Of a stretch of DNA of 64,000 nt, positions 45,387 through 55,960 are shown one piece after another. Below the pieces are notes generated by a model, which was not told the origin of the DNA, ran no database searches, and worked only from the letters and a program-made list of their open reading frames with translations. Numbering within the stretch: the first letter of the stretch is position 1; each line of letters starts with the position of its first letter. The stretch comes from Palaemon carinicauda. Its lineage: Eukaryota; Arthropoda; Malacostraca; Decapoda; Palaemonidae. A program made the position numbers and the translations under genes. Location of the stretch: positions 88,349,604 through 88,413,603 of the forward strand of contig NC_090751.1 of NCBI RefSeq assembly GCF_036898095.1. Reading direction: 5' to 3'.

Positions 45387-47264
45387 TTACGTCTCTTCAG
45401 ACGGAGGTGTCTTTTCCTGGGACACCTCTTCAACTTCTTCCTGGGAAACTTCTTCAATTTCTTCCGAAGGCGTACTAGCAGGAGGAACTGGCTCTTTTTT
45501 GCGAGGCTGGAAGAACATTGTGATCGGAAGTTGTTGCCGCTGCTTCTTTTTTCGATCTAAGAGCATTTTGTAGGGAGTCATTATGTCATCAACCTTGTTG
45601 CAGAATTGCATCGAGCGAACCATATCCTCGTCCCACTCTTGCAACATTTCTTTCAACTCCTTCGCATGGTTGCAGGCCTTGGCAAGCCGTTCTAATGTTA
45701 AGCCCGTTTCTTCAACATTTTCTTGGGTCTCTTCCTGGGTTTCACTCTCTTCTTCGCTTGCCGATTTCGTCAGGTCTTCGAGGTCTGCGTCAGTTAGGGG
45801 CTGGGAATGGCAGTCCAACAACTCGTCGACGTCTTCAGTCGTCATGTCGCCAAACCCGTCACCTCCAATTATGGCAGCCAACTGCACAGATTTGCGTACT
45901 GCAGAGTGTTGGATTTCAGCAGGTGTAAATCCCTCGTCGTCGTAAACAATATGGGGCCACAACTTCTTCCAGCTCGCATTCACAGTTGCAGGTTTCATCT
46001 CTTGAAGTGCCTTCTGAATATTCTGCAGGCACGTGGCTATGGTGTACTGCCGCCAGTATGCCTTCAAGTTAAAATCTTCATCCTCATCATCTTGGGCAGC
46101 ATCCACACACGCAACGAGGTCCGCCAAGGTGTTCTTCGTGTAGAGGGCCTTGAACGCCCTGATAACCCCCTGGTCCATCGGTTGAATTAATGACGTGGTG
46201 TTGGGTGGCAGGAACTCAACCTGAATGCCCACATGCGACAGGTCAGTTGCGTGTCCACCAGCGTTATCCATAAGGAGAAGGATCTTGCATGGTAAGCCCT
46301 TCTCTAAGAGATATTTGCTGACTTGCGGGATAAAACACTGATGGAACCAGTTGGAGGTCAGCATCTTCGTAATCCATGCTTTTTGATTATGCATCCAGTA
46401 CACGGGAAGGAGATTCTTATTTTTATTTTTCAAAGCGCGAGGATTTTTCGACTTATAAATAAGCCCCGGCTTTAGCAAAAATCCAGCAGCATTGCCACAC
46501 ATCACGAGGGTAACGCGATCCTTGAATGCTTTAAAGCCAGAGGCTTTGGCTTCCTCTTTGAACAGGAAAGTTCGCGACGGTATTCTCTTCCAAAACAAGC
46601 CGGTCTCATCCATATTAAACACTTGTTCCGGCTTGTATCCACCTTCGGCGATAATATTCTTGAACGTCTGGTTCACGTAAGTTTCAGCAGCGGCAGTGTC
46701 AGCCGAAGCAGCCTCCCCATGCAGGGAAACGCTTTTCAGGGCGAAGCGTTTCTGAAACTTCGCGAACCATCCTTTGCTGGCGGAAAAACGTTTCTGAGGC
46801 TGGGAATCAGTGGATGTCCCTGGTTGAGGATCATCTGCATCATCATCATCTTCAGCATGGTTGCCGTCGTCGTCTTTAGGTTCCTTTGCAGCAAAATTCT
46901 CATACAAGCTCAAAGCCTTTGTTTGGATGGTTTTCGTATCCAAGGCTATGTTCTTCTTCCGGCAGTCGGCAATCCACACCGCTAAAGCACCTTCCATGCG
47001 TACGATCGTTTTATTACGCGTTGTAACGACTCGCTTCGCTGATCTGTTAAAGGTGATTGCAGCCGTCTTTCTAATGTTCGCCTCGTCCTTCTTGATATAG
47101 CGAACAGTAGATTCGTTGATGCCAAAATGGCGCCCAGCGGACGCGTAACTTCTACCATCTTTTAACATATCGAGAAGCGTAACCTTCTCAGCTATCGTCA
47201 TCATCCTTCGGTGGCGTTTAGGCTCACTACCAGCCTTAGTAGAAGCAGAACGCTTGGGAGGCAT
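45387..47264 (-). CDS. Tigger/pogo transposase
   Basis: This is an uninterrupted 625-residue frame from ATG at 47264. Residues about 20-60 form a psq/CENP-B type helix-turn-helix (TIAEKVTLLDMLKDG, YASAGRHFGI). Residues about 85-180 form the second DNA-binding domain. The DDE core has D219 in NMDETGLFWK, D333 in LLLMDNAGGH and D364 in IQPMDQGVI, a DD30D spacing usual for Tigger. The C-terminal part is acidic (SASEEESETQEETQE), and a KKKQRQQ basic patch lies near the end. The enzyme would cut at the terminal repeats and insert at TA. I see no disabling change. Confidence 0.95.
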   Translation of the reverse strand: MPPKRSASTKAGSEPKRHRRMMTIAEKVTLLDMLKDGRSYASAGRHFGINESTVRYIKKDEANIRKTAAITFNRSAKRVVTTRNKTIVRMEGALAVWIADCRKKNIALDTKTIQTKALSLYENFAAKEPKDDDGNHAEDDDDADDPQPGTSTDSQPQKRFSASKGWFAKFQKRFALKSVSLHGEAASADTAAAETYVNQTFKNIIAEGGYKPEQVFNMDETGLFWKRIPSRTFLFKEEAKASGFKAFKDRVTLVMCGNAAGFLLKPGLIYKSKNPRALKNKNKNLLPVYWMHNQKAWITKMLTSNWFHQCFIPQVSKYLLEKGLPCKILLLMDNAGGHATDLSHVGIQVEFLPPNTTSLIQPMDQGVIRAFKALYTKNTLADLVACVDAAQDDEDEDFNLKAYWRQYTIATCLQNIQKALQEMKPATVNASWKKLWPHIVYDDEGFTPAEIQHSAVRKSVQLAAIIGGDGFGDMTTEDVDELLDCHSQPLTDADLEDLTKSASEEESETQEETQENVEETGLTLERLAKACNHAKELKEMLQEWDEDMVRSMQFCNKVDDIMTPYKMLLDRKKKQRQQLPITMFFQPRKKEPVPPASTPSEEIEEVSQEEVEEVSQEKTPPSEET

Positions 47265-47565
47265 TGTACAGTAGGATTTAACAGAAAGTTCAACTTAAAA
47301 AGGTCGCACACAGCACAGATTCACAAACTTAAGAACGTCTACTCAGCGATACGCGGGAACAGAGAGTGGACGACCCGGGCCCGCAAGAACCTAGATGCTG
47401 CGGGTTGGAGATGATGGCAAAACACCAATCACAGGCTAGATAACAAAACTTGAGTTCTGATTCGTCATCTATCAGCGCTTGAACCAATCACAACCCGTCT
47501 TACAGTATATGATGCGTAGGTTACCAACTCATACAAGATACCCCGCGCATACCGTACGTACGTAT

Positions 47566-47753
47566 TAATAATAATAATAATAAATAATGATAATAATACA
47601 GTACAGTACTGTAATAATAATAATAATAATAATGATAATAATAATAACAATCATAATTTTATTAACAACAACAACAATAATAATAACAATATTTAATAGC
47701 TTTACGTATGCTACAGTGTTTTATTCTTTTGTTGTACTGTAGGATGTGTGTGT

Positions 47754-47818
<65 letters not shown>

Positions 47819-48460
47819 TTATTCGAAATATGATTTTTGCAACAAAGAATATTATTGGATGCAGTACTGTACTACGTATGTATACATACAAAAGATTCAT
47901 GGAAAAGAAGCACATCCATTACATTTGTAGTACTGTACGTACAGTAGTAGCCATCAGCAGCCTTACACCATTCTAATATTGTATGACTGCATCTGATTTG
48001 CGTTTCATGTTCGATTTAATTTTACTACGTACTGTATACAGTACTGAATTATCGTATGATAATACAGTACAGTAATACAGTAATAATAATAATAATAATG
48101 ATAATAATAATAACAATAATAATTTCATTAACAACAACAATAATAATAATACAGCTTTACGTACGCTATTTTACGCTTTTGTTGTACTGCAGGATGTGTG
48201 TGTGTGTCTCTCTCTCTCTCTCTCGTACGCTTATTCGAAATGTGATTTTTGCAATAAAGAATATTATTGGATGCAGTACTACGTATGTATGCATACAAAA
48301 GATTCATGGAAAAGAAGCACATCCATTACATTTGTAGTACAGTAGTAGCCATCAGCAGCCTTACACCATTCTAATATGGTATAACTGCATCTGATTTGCG
48401 TTTCATGTTCGATTTAATTTTACTACGTACTGTATACAGTACTGTACTGTATTATCGTAT
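47566..48460. repeat. Tandem duplication of about 450 bp in Tigger-1
   Basis: The order (TAA)n-rich stretch, TTGTTGTACTG, ATGTGTGTG, (CT)n, TCGTACGCTTATTCGAAAT and onward occurs twice, from about 47630 and from about 48080. The (CT)n is long in the first unit (47757-47811) and short in the second (48207-48222). Confidence 0.8.
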
Positions 48461-48745
48461 GATCACATTCTCTTTTCGTGTTTTATTTCTTTCTGTGCTG
48501 AATTATATATCATATGTAATGCAATGAACAATCAGTAAGAGCAGACATTACTAATTACAGTATTAATGGAATTACAGGTAACAAAATATCGTATTTGGTT
48601 GTCTTCAGATTTCGCGGTATTTTCGAATTTTCCGGAGAATCCGCGATATGTATATATATATATATATATATATGGGTTATGGAAAAAACCCGCGAAGTGG
48701 TGAATCCGCGATTGTCGAACCGCGAAGTAGCGAGGGTTCACTGTA

Positions 48746-49800
48746 CTTTCCTTCTCCGAGCCCCCTTTTTCCTAGGTCCGTCTCGATGGCGAGACTGTCT
48801 TCTACTCCTGTAGCTTCCTCTCTGGTGTCCACGAAAGGAGCCTGAGGGTTCGGATCTAGGGCTGTATGCAGGTAAAACATCCCAACGGGGTTGGGCTGTG
48901 TACCTGGGGAATCAGTGAGGTAGACCACCTGATGAGGGGGATTCGGATGCATAGACGTCGAATCAGAGGAAGGCTGTGATGACGAGTGGGTAACCGACTA
49001 TCGATTCCTGTCTGATAGAGGCCTCAGACAGAACGTATTTCCCACAACTAACCCGATCAGACCATCAAACGTGTAGGTCGAATTGGAAGGGCAGATCTTG
49101 AAATTATCGTACCCCCCAGACTGACAACATCCTGGTCCAGACAGATCGGGCCTGCCCTTTAGGAAATAATATTGTTACCTTCGGTACCTTGTCTAACCTA
49201 ACCAAGGCAATCTCTTTCAATCGAATGAATCCGTTGAATGGGAATTCTAGTACCTGGGAGTAAAATCTAGGTCCCCCAGAGGGAGGACGTCTATGCCATC
49301 CAGATTTATGGTACCATCTATATATGGAACATGTAAGGCAAATCTCTATGCGTTGTTTTTATCGAAGGAGGTTACTTCGATATGCCTGGGGCTGTAGGGG
49401 GAGACACCCGAGTTCCTGAACGGATCCGACTCACCACCATACCTTTGAGCTCCGTCATAGCCCCTTGGTTTTCCCTAGAATGTGTTGCTTTTAGCAGTCA
49501 CGGTTTATGCAGGGTAACATGAACATGAGGATCCATTAAGGGTCCTAGCTCGGTGACGTAGGTAATTGCAAAGCTGAAGGCTCAAAACTCATCCCCACCT
49601 ACCTGCCCGTCCATGGGGTCGTTGTCCAACCTTAGAGAGGACACTCTGAGGAGATAGGGACCTCTAAATGGAGCATTTCTTCCCAACCTTGATACCCAAG
49701 GGCGGAGAGCCTCTCTTGCAGGCCAGAGAGATTTATCATCATCCTGACGGGAACCATGTAGGCGAACCTTCTGTAACAGAAAGGGGACATAAGTCTGGAT
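48746..49800 (-). pseudogene. gag: DIRS gag (copy C), main part
   Basis: At 48746-48952 the minus strand encodes the C-terminal PPHQVVYLTDSPGTQPNP region, and at 49582-49760 the N-terminal DDDKSLWPAREALRPWV start. The middle keeps scattered words of the Gag core with many stops. The Cys/His exon is nearly absent: an acceptor TTCTGTTACAG leads into about 27 nt that join straight to DDDKS. Confidence 0.75.
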
Positions 49801-50225
49801 GTTCCTTGAACTTTGGTTAGTGATCCTATTCACAGGCTGGGATCAGCTGTATAACTCATAAAAATCAATTTTAAAGAAAAGTCATTTAATGTACTATCTT
49901 TTGGGGTATAGTTCAACACTTGTATTCATGAAATGTGACACTGTTGGCGCATTCGCCACAGGTTGGCCACCCCTGACTCATCATCATCCTGACGGGAACC
50001 ATGTAGGCGAACCTTCTGTAACAGAAAGGGGACATAAGTCTGGATGTTCCTTGAACTTTGGTTAGTGATCCTATTCACAGGCTGGGATCAGCTGTATAAC
50101 TCATAAAAATCAATTTTAAAGAAAAGTCATTTAATGTACTATCTTTTGGGGTATAGTTCAACACTTGTATTCATGAAATGTGACACTGTTGGCGCATTCG
50201 CCACAGGTTGGCCACCCCTGACTCA
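49736..50225. repeat. Perfect 245-bp tandem duplication
   Basis: Units 49736-49980 and 49981-50225 read identically. Each contains the start of the copy C gag exon and upstream DNA ending in GGTTGGCCACCCCTG, a hAT-like terminal word. Confidence 0.95.
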
Positions 50226-50397
50226 GACGTTCAGAACCGGGTCTAACATTATTTACTGGATATTAGTATTCTATTGATTCATCTGTTCACTGACCAGAGT
50301 CTCAAGGAACAGTAGATAGCCTCTCATGGCATGGTTGGTCTTGACCCGGCCCTTCATTAGAAGGGGCCAACGTTCGGTTCCCAGTACTGAGTGGAAA

Positions 50398-50670
50398 CAT
50401 TTCTATTTGAACACTATGTTGTATGGATATTTATCCATATTTAGGCATAGTTAGAATTGAATATGCATAAATATAGGCATAATTAATTTATTTCCATTTG
50501 AACACGATGTTGTATGGATATTTATCCATATTTATACATAGTTAGAATTGAATATGCATAAATATAGGCATAATTAATTTATTCCTATTTGAACACGATG
50601 TTGTATGGATATTTATCCATATTTATACATAGTTAGAATTAAATATATGCATAAATATAGGCATAGTTAT
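50398..50670. repeat. Three tandem units of about 92 bp
   Basis: Each unit carries TTTGAACAC, GATGTTGTATGGATATTT and AGTTAGAATTGAATATGC with small differences. Units start near 50398, 50490 and 50581. Confidence 0.85.
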
Positions 50671-50809
50671 GTTCATATATTTTTATTAGGACTTTCAAGA
50701 ATAGCTAATGAATATTACCAACGCAAATTCAAAGTGTCATTAAAGTAAGTACAGTTTACTTTGTATTCATGTTAAATCCTTTCCTTTACAGCTAAAACAA
50801 AAGATTGGC

Positions 50810-51570
50810 CACCCGTGGTCTGAGTGATCTCTGTCTGTACCGGAGCTCCGGTAACAATCTCCGGTACAAACAAAGGTCCGTCATAGTGACAACGTGAACA
50901 CCAGAGGAAATCTAATATTAACCTCAATGCTGATCGCCTGTACAATATCCGGTTAAGACGGAGATTCGATGAAAAGGATCGTAATAACGATATTGTGATT
51001 ATTCATGAAAAAGGGTTCATACCCTGATTCTGATCGTCTGATTGATCTCTGTTTGTACCGGAGAACCAGTGACAAAGGTCCGTCATCGTGAAAACGTGAT
51101 CCTCAGCGGTACGATAACATTCTCTAATACTGAATGTCTGTGTTATCTCCAGTGTAGCCGGAGATTCGATGAAAAAGGGACCGTAATAATGAAACTGTGA
51201 AATCTTCATCGGTATCACATTGTTAACTCCGGTTCTGGACGTCTGCTTGATCTCTGTTTGTACCGGAGATCCGGTAGCAAAGGCCCGTCACCGTGATATC
51301 GTGACCGTCCCCGGTACGATAACATTAACCTCAATGAATGTTTGTGTTATCTCCAGCGAAGCCGGAGATTCGATGAAAAAAGTTCTGGACGTCTGCTTGA
51401 TCTCTGTTTGTACCGGAGATCCGGTAGCAAAGGCCCGTCATCGTAATATCGTGACCGTCTCCTGTACGATAACATTAACCTCAATGAATGTGTTATCTCC
51501 AGTGAAGCCGGAGATACGATGAAAAAGGGGGCCGTAACGGTGTAATTATGATCAAACATGACAAAGGTTC
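50810..51570 (-). repeat. CCGG repeat array in the leader of copy C
   Basis: Four or more related units start near 50815, 51025, 51233 and 51383, the last two exactly 150 bp apart. Each carries GATCTCTGTTTGTACCGGAG, a second CCGG arm and a GTCCGTCATCGTGA-like word. They correspond in place to the CCGG stems of copies A and B. Confidence 0.75.
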
Positions 51571-52616
51571 GTGTGTAAAAGGCTTCAGCCGGAGTCCGAG
51601 TGCCGGATTTCACCGTTGCACTCCAAAAATCTGCTCCGGTACGATAACTAGTTCTCACCCAATGAGTATCCATATAGCGGAGCATAACTCAAGGCGGAGC
51701 TAAGCATAACTCAAGGCGGAGCTAAGGGTGTCGGTATAAAACTACCCCAATTAATGACTCATACACTAACGTACCTATTAATAGTGTTAGCTATATTAAC
51801 AGTAACCACATCAATAAAAACGTTTATAATATTAAACGTACTATCATCAACTCTGATACTAAGAGGAGGCCTGAATAACTCGTGATCGTATAAAAACGGA
51901 GAATGGGAAATTCACCTCTCTTACTCGAGCTAACAAAGAAAACGAGAGAAGGGATAACTCATATCTGTAGAACAGGGAACGAGCACACTCTGTTTTCGCT
52001 CTCAAGGTTACATAATAAAAAACTAACATCACACAATAAAATAAGAAAATTAATAAAATTGATTGCTTTTCTTAGTAATAACCAAGAACGAAGAATAACG
52101 ACAACGTAACAAATAAACAAGGATATACAGTAGTCTAAATCGAAGCCTCTGAGGCGAGTACAAACCAACAGACTAAATCGCTAAACTTTAATTCGCTATA
52201 CTTTAAACCGCTATTCTTTAAATCGCTATTCTTCGTAGGTCCAAATTGGACTTGCAAGCAAATAAATACCATAGTAAAAACTAAAAAAAAATTAATGATA
52301 ACACAAAAAGGCCATAAAACCTAAGTGATATAACCTAGATGACAGAGTACCAGATGGGCAAAAATAACTAGAATATTTACCGAAGCGAACATAACCCAAA
52401 ATGGCTGCCGATACCTCGGCAGGACAATCGCTTCCAAAACTAAAAACCACCATATTGGAAACAGAACAAATGCCCGGTACTGTCAAAAGCTGCCAAAACT
52501 ATGGTACTTAACATTGGTAAGGGTAAAGTAGCAACGTCAGTCATGTTGAAATAACGAGAAACTCTTCGAAAAAAACACTGTGCCCGAAAAACTCAACTTG
52601 TTTGCAAGTCCAATAT
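51571..52616 (-). other. 5' leader of copy C
   Basis: AT-rich sequence between the repeat array and the left terminal repeat. No gene is seen. Short direct repeats occur (CATAACTCAAGGCGGAGCTAA twice near 51682-51727). Confidence 0.5.
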
Positions 52617-52914
52617 CAGAAGGATGACCTGGTGAGCGCGAGTGGTAGGTGTCGGTAGGGTAACCCAACTGTATTCTCTAGGGTCTGTCACGGCCCTCCC
52701 CCTTTGATGAAGGGATTATCTAAATGGAAGACTGCCTGTGAATAGTGTTTTACAAACGCCCTTGTTAGATATACGACACCAACATGGTGCTCGCGCGAGG
52801 GTTGTAACCTCTGCATTCCATGCTTTTAATTTTCTCTGGTATATTTGGAAGATTTATATCAGAAAAAGTACAAAGAAGGACTTTTCACCGGCCGTCACAA
52901 GTCGACCCAGAAAA
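52617..52914 (-). repeat. Left terminal repeat of copy C
   Basis: This 298-bp inverted partner of 40571-40868 has scattered differences and lacks the 25-nt outer extension. On the element's strand it starts TTTTCTGGGTCGACTTGTGA. Confidence 0.9.
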
Positions 52915-53226
52915 ACATATTTGGTTGTGGTGCATCTTAGTTTTAAGTTTTGATATTTTTTCTCCGGGTTTATGTGAATGCGGTATTTGTTATTTATTTC
53001 GTATGTTAAGTTTTTTGGTGTTGTCTGTATATCTTTAGTTTCAAGTATAATAATAATTTTGATTGCGTTTACTTTTAAGAATATAGAGTTAAAGTTATGT
53101 TTTGTTTTCATTTTCCTTCGGTCCAAGAGTCCAGTTGATAACGTAAGGGGAAAGTTTGTGCAGAGGAGACATTTGTCAGTTAGTGTGATCAAGGGTGTGC
53201 GGGTTGTTTTGCAACATCCCGCCACA
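52915..53226 (+). repeat. 5' LTR, right part
   Basis: It continues the 5' LTR after DIRS copy C and ends CATCCCGCCACA, matching 56699-57011. Confidence 0.95.
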
Positions 53227-53232
53227 TTATTT

Positions 53233-53250
53233 TGGCGCCAGAACAGGGAC
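53233..53250 (+). other. Primer-binding site resembling tRNA-Lys complement
   Basis: TGGCGCCAGAACAGGGAC lies 6 bp after the 5' LTR. From memory it differs by one base from the complement of the 3' end of the animal tRNA-Lys used by many retroelements. Confidence 0.8.
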
Positions 53251-53319
53251 AGCCGAGGTGGGATTGAAGCTAGACTTGGACAAAGGACTGCATTTGGATA
53301 TGAAATTAGATTAAGGTTG

Positions 53320-55101
53320 ATGAAAATGGAAGAGCAGAACAAGTTACTGAAGGAGGAATTGCGGCTGAGTAAGGAGCGTGAGGAGAAATTGTTGCAAGAA
53401 AATAAGTGGTTAAGGTGTGAGAATGAGGAGATGCATAGGAAACGGAGGGAAATTCAGGGAACTGTAGAGAGAGTGGAAGAGGGTGTTGAGATGAGGATGC
53501 GAGAGAATGAAGAACGGACGGAGAAACGAATGGAAGATATGATGGGGCAAGTAATGGGAATGATGAAAACTATAATGGGTGAAGGTGCAGTCGGAGGAGT
53601 GTCCTCAGTTTCGGGTAATGGGTTGATAGTGGATGAGAAGGCTAAGGTTAGTGATAATGGGAAAGGAAGTGATAGTGATAGTAATATTAATAGTGATAGT
53701 GAGATTGAAGATAAGGGAATTAGGCATAGTAAGGATGAACAAAAATGTAATAGGAAGAATAAGAAAGGTAAAAGTGATGTAAAGAAAGAGAAGAAAAAGT
53801 GTCAGGATGATAGCAAGGATGATCGTGAATGGGTGAAAGTGGTAAGTAAGAAAAGGGTAAGAAGGGAATGGTTAAGGATAGGAATTTAAGTGTGGAAGTG
53901 GATTCATTATATTCAAATGAGGAAGAAGGTAACAAGGGAGTAGACAGTGATGATAGCAGTGAGAATGAACGTGATGTGTGTAAGACTGTGTTTATGAGAG
54001 AGGTACCTCGGTGTGAAAGGTTCAATGAGCATAGCAGTAGGGATGCATATGATTTTTTCAAGGAGCATGAGAGGTATTGTCAGGATAAGTATGGTGATAG
54101 TAAAAGAGTTTGGGCTAGGGAGTTAGGAGAATATTTGACTGGGTATTTGTTGACGATGTATGGAGTGATAATGAGTGTACGGGACGTTGATTATGAAAGT
54201 GTGAAAAAGAGAATAATTGAGGTGGTAAAACGTATGAAAGGGAGTGTTAAGTATAAGCGTAAGAATGATTTTGATGAAGCACGGATGAATGCAGGAGAAG
54301 CGATATCAATGTATGTATGTAGGTTGGAAACTTTAGCTAGGAAGAAGTATGGGGATGAAGGTATAAATGAGAATAAGGAGGTAATGAAGAAGTTTTTTGG
54401 CTACTGTACCCGAGAATGTGGCTGAGTTTGTTAATTTGAAACGGAAGGAGAAAATGAGGTGGACGAAGGAGATATACTAGAGATAGTTGAGGATTATGAG
54501 TTAGATAGGTGCATGAAAGAAAGTAAATCTGTGAGTGTAAGAACTGGAATGGAAGAAAGTGTAATAGAATTTGGTAGTTATAAGGACGCAATTTTGAGAG
54601 GACCAATGAGGGTAGCCGATAATGTAGTAGATAGGAGTGTTAGGGCAAGTAATGTGGGAATACCTGTAAGGACAAATGAAGGATTTAGGCAGGGTAATTG
54701 GCGCAATAGGGATAGGAGTGAGAGTGCACATCGAGGTATGTCAGATAGCCGTGTCCGTGATGAAAAGTGTTATAGGTGTGGGAAAGTAGGACATAAGAAG
54801 AATGAATGTAGATGGGCTCTAGGTTGCTTGTTTTGGATGTGGTGAGGTAGGGCATAGAATTATCGAGTGTAAGAAAGAGAAAGGGGTAAAATGTTATCGG
54901 TGTGGTATGACTGGGCATGTAGCGAGTGGATGTCGTAGTAATCGTATGAATGTGATTTGTGGTAATTGTGGTAAGGATGGTCATTATGCTAGAATGTGCA
55001 AGGAACCGCGGGGTAAGTGTACCGAATGTGGTGTAGATGGGCATGTAGCTAGGGTATGTAGGAAGAAGGGAGTAAATCAGCCAGGATGTTCGGGAAACTA
55101 G
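53320..55101 (+). pseudogene. gag: LTR retrotransposon gag with five zinc knuckles
   Basis: ATG at 53320 opens a coiled-coil-like N-terminal part rich in Glu, Lys and Leu (MKMEEQNKLLKEELRLSKER), then an acidic/basic stretch to 53889. The next frame (about 53868-54425) holds a capsid-like region (VPRCERFNEHSSRDAYDFF, AISMYVCRLETLARKKYG). Then come five CCHC knuckles (CX2CX4HX4C) at 54768-54809, 54829-54870, 54892-54933, 54958-54999 and 55018-55059. At least four frame changes separate the parts, including an extra T in a T run at about 54391-54396, so it is probably a pseudogene. The first shift, near 53880, could instead be programmed. Confidence 0.75.
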
Positions 55102-55794
55102 AGTGTAAGAGGGTTCAGCTGGGTGAGTCCTCCTGTGAGTGTGGAAGAAATAGGATTAATGTTTGTGAGCATGGGATGAATAATTGGTTGGAAATGAGCA
55201 AGTATGAATCTAGTATGCATGAGAAGTTAGGGCTGGAAAATACACAATTAGTGTTAGTTGAATATAGGAAAAAGAGGCGTTTGAAAGTTTTAAGTGAGGA
55301 GAAAGTGCAAGGGAAATTTGTAGGTATAGGTAAGAATAGAAATAAGTATGACAAGGGTGTAAATGTGCAAGTGTGTATGGAAGATAAATGTGTTAATACA
55401 GATGAATCAGGGCTGAGTATGAATGATACCTATAGTGTGTGGCTTTTCCTTAGGTAATGTAAAAGAAAGGATGACGAATGCGAGAGTGAGAGATAGGAGA
55501 ATGATTAGTAGCATGAATGAATCTTTTACTAAAGTTGAGAATGTTTTTGATGAAATGGATGAACTGTTTACAGAAATGAGTGTAATTATAGGGCCAGATG
55601 AGAACGAGGTAGATATGATTGTACATGATATATTAGATGATAGGGATTTAGATAGGAATAGTGTTAATGTAGCGAATGATTGTGATAAGGAAGAAGTGAA
55701 TGAGAGAGTATATGGAGGCCCAGTTACTCGGAGTAAAGGTCCCGTTCCCGACTGCGACTGGGTTATGAAAAAAAATAATGTAAGTGTTGTGTGA
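55086..55794 (+). pseudogene. Unrecognised C-terminal frames of the LTR element
   Basis: Two overlapping frames (55086-55457 and 55423-55794) encode proteins I do not recognise. The second is acidic and ends near YGGPVTRSKGPVPD, a word reminiscent of the extreme C terminus of some Gypsy-type Pol proteins. If so, this would be the remnant left after most of pol was deleted; that is a guess. Confidence 0.35.
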
Positions 55795-55811
55795 GAAGGA
55801 TTTGGCAAAGT

Positions 55812-55824
55812 AAGGGGGGAGGAA
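55812..55824 (+). other. Polypurine tract
   Basis: AAGGGGGGAGGAA lies directly before the 3' LTR, the place where plus-strand synthesis is primed. Confidence 0.85.
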
Positions 55825-55872
55825 TGTGGAGGATTTATTTTTGTTTTATTTAAATTTTTTCTTTTGCCAAAT

Positions 55873-55960
<88 letters not shown>

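Larger units (their letters stand above)
44210..48743 (-). mobile_element. Tigger-1, pogo/Tigger DNA transposon with intact transposase
   Basis: This 4.5-kb element starts CAGTGAACCCTCGTTTATCG and ends with the inverted copy of CAGTGAACCCTCG, flanked by TA duplications. Subterminal CCGCGAAGTAGTG words occur at both ends. It carries one transposase gene on the minus strand. The rest is non-coding with (GA)n, (CT)n and (TAA)n tracts. It sits within gag of DIRS copy C. Tigger-2 in the same window is nearly identical. Confidence 0.97.
40546..52914 (-). mobile_element. DIRS retrotransposon copy C, interrupted by Tigger-1
   Basis: This minus-strand DIRS of the A/B/D family has both inverted terminal repeats (about 298 bp plus a 25-nt extension on one), an ICR, and gag, RT, RNase H and YR remains. 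It lies inside the 5' LTR, and the intact 3' LTR shows the empty site (TATATAAACATATTT near 56693-56707). No target duplication is seen; the target carries AAA, as for copy D. Without Tigger-1 the element is about 7.8 kb. All three enzymes have lost catalytic residues. Confidence 0.9.

Noticed and set aside
45583..47100. Plus-strand frames opposite the Tigger transposase
   Set aside because: They are shadows of the 625-residue transposase with no domain of their own.
50810..51570. CRISPR-like array
   Set aside because: Units are imperfect tandem repeats about 150-200 bp long without spacers, in a eukaryotic retrotransposon leader.
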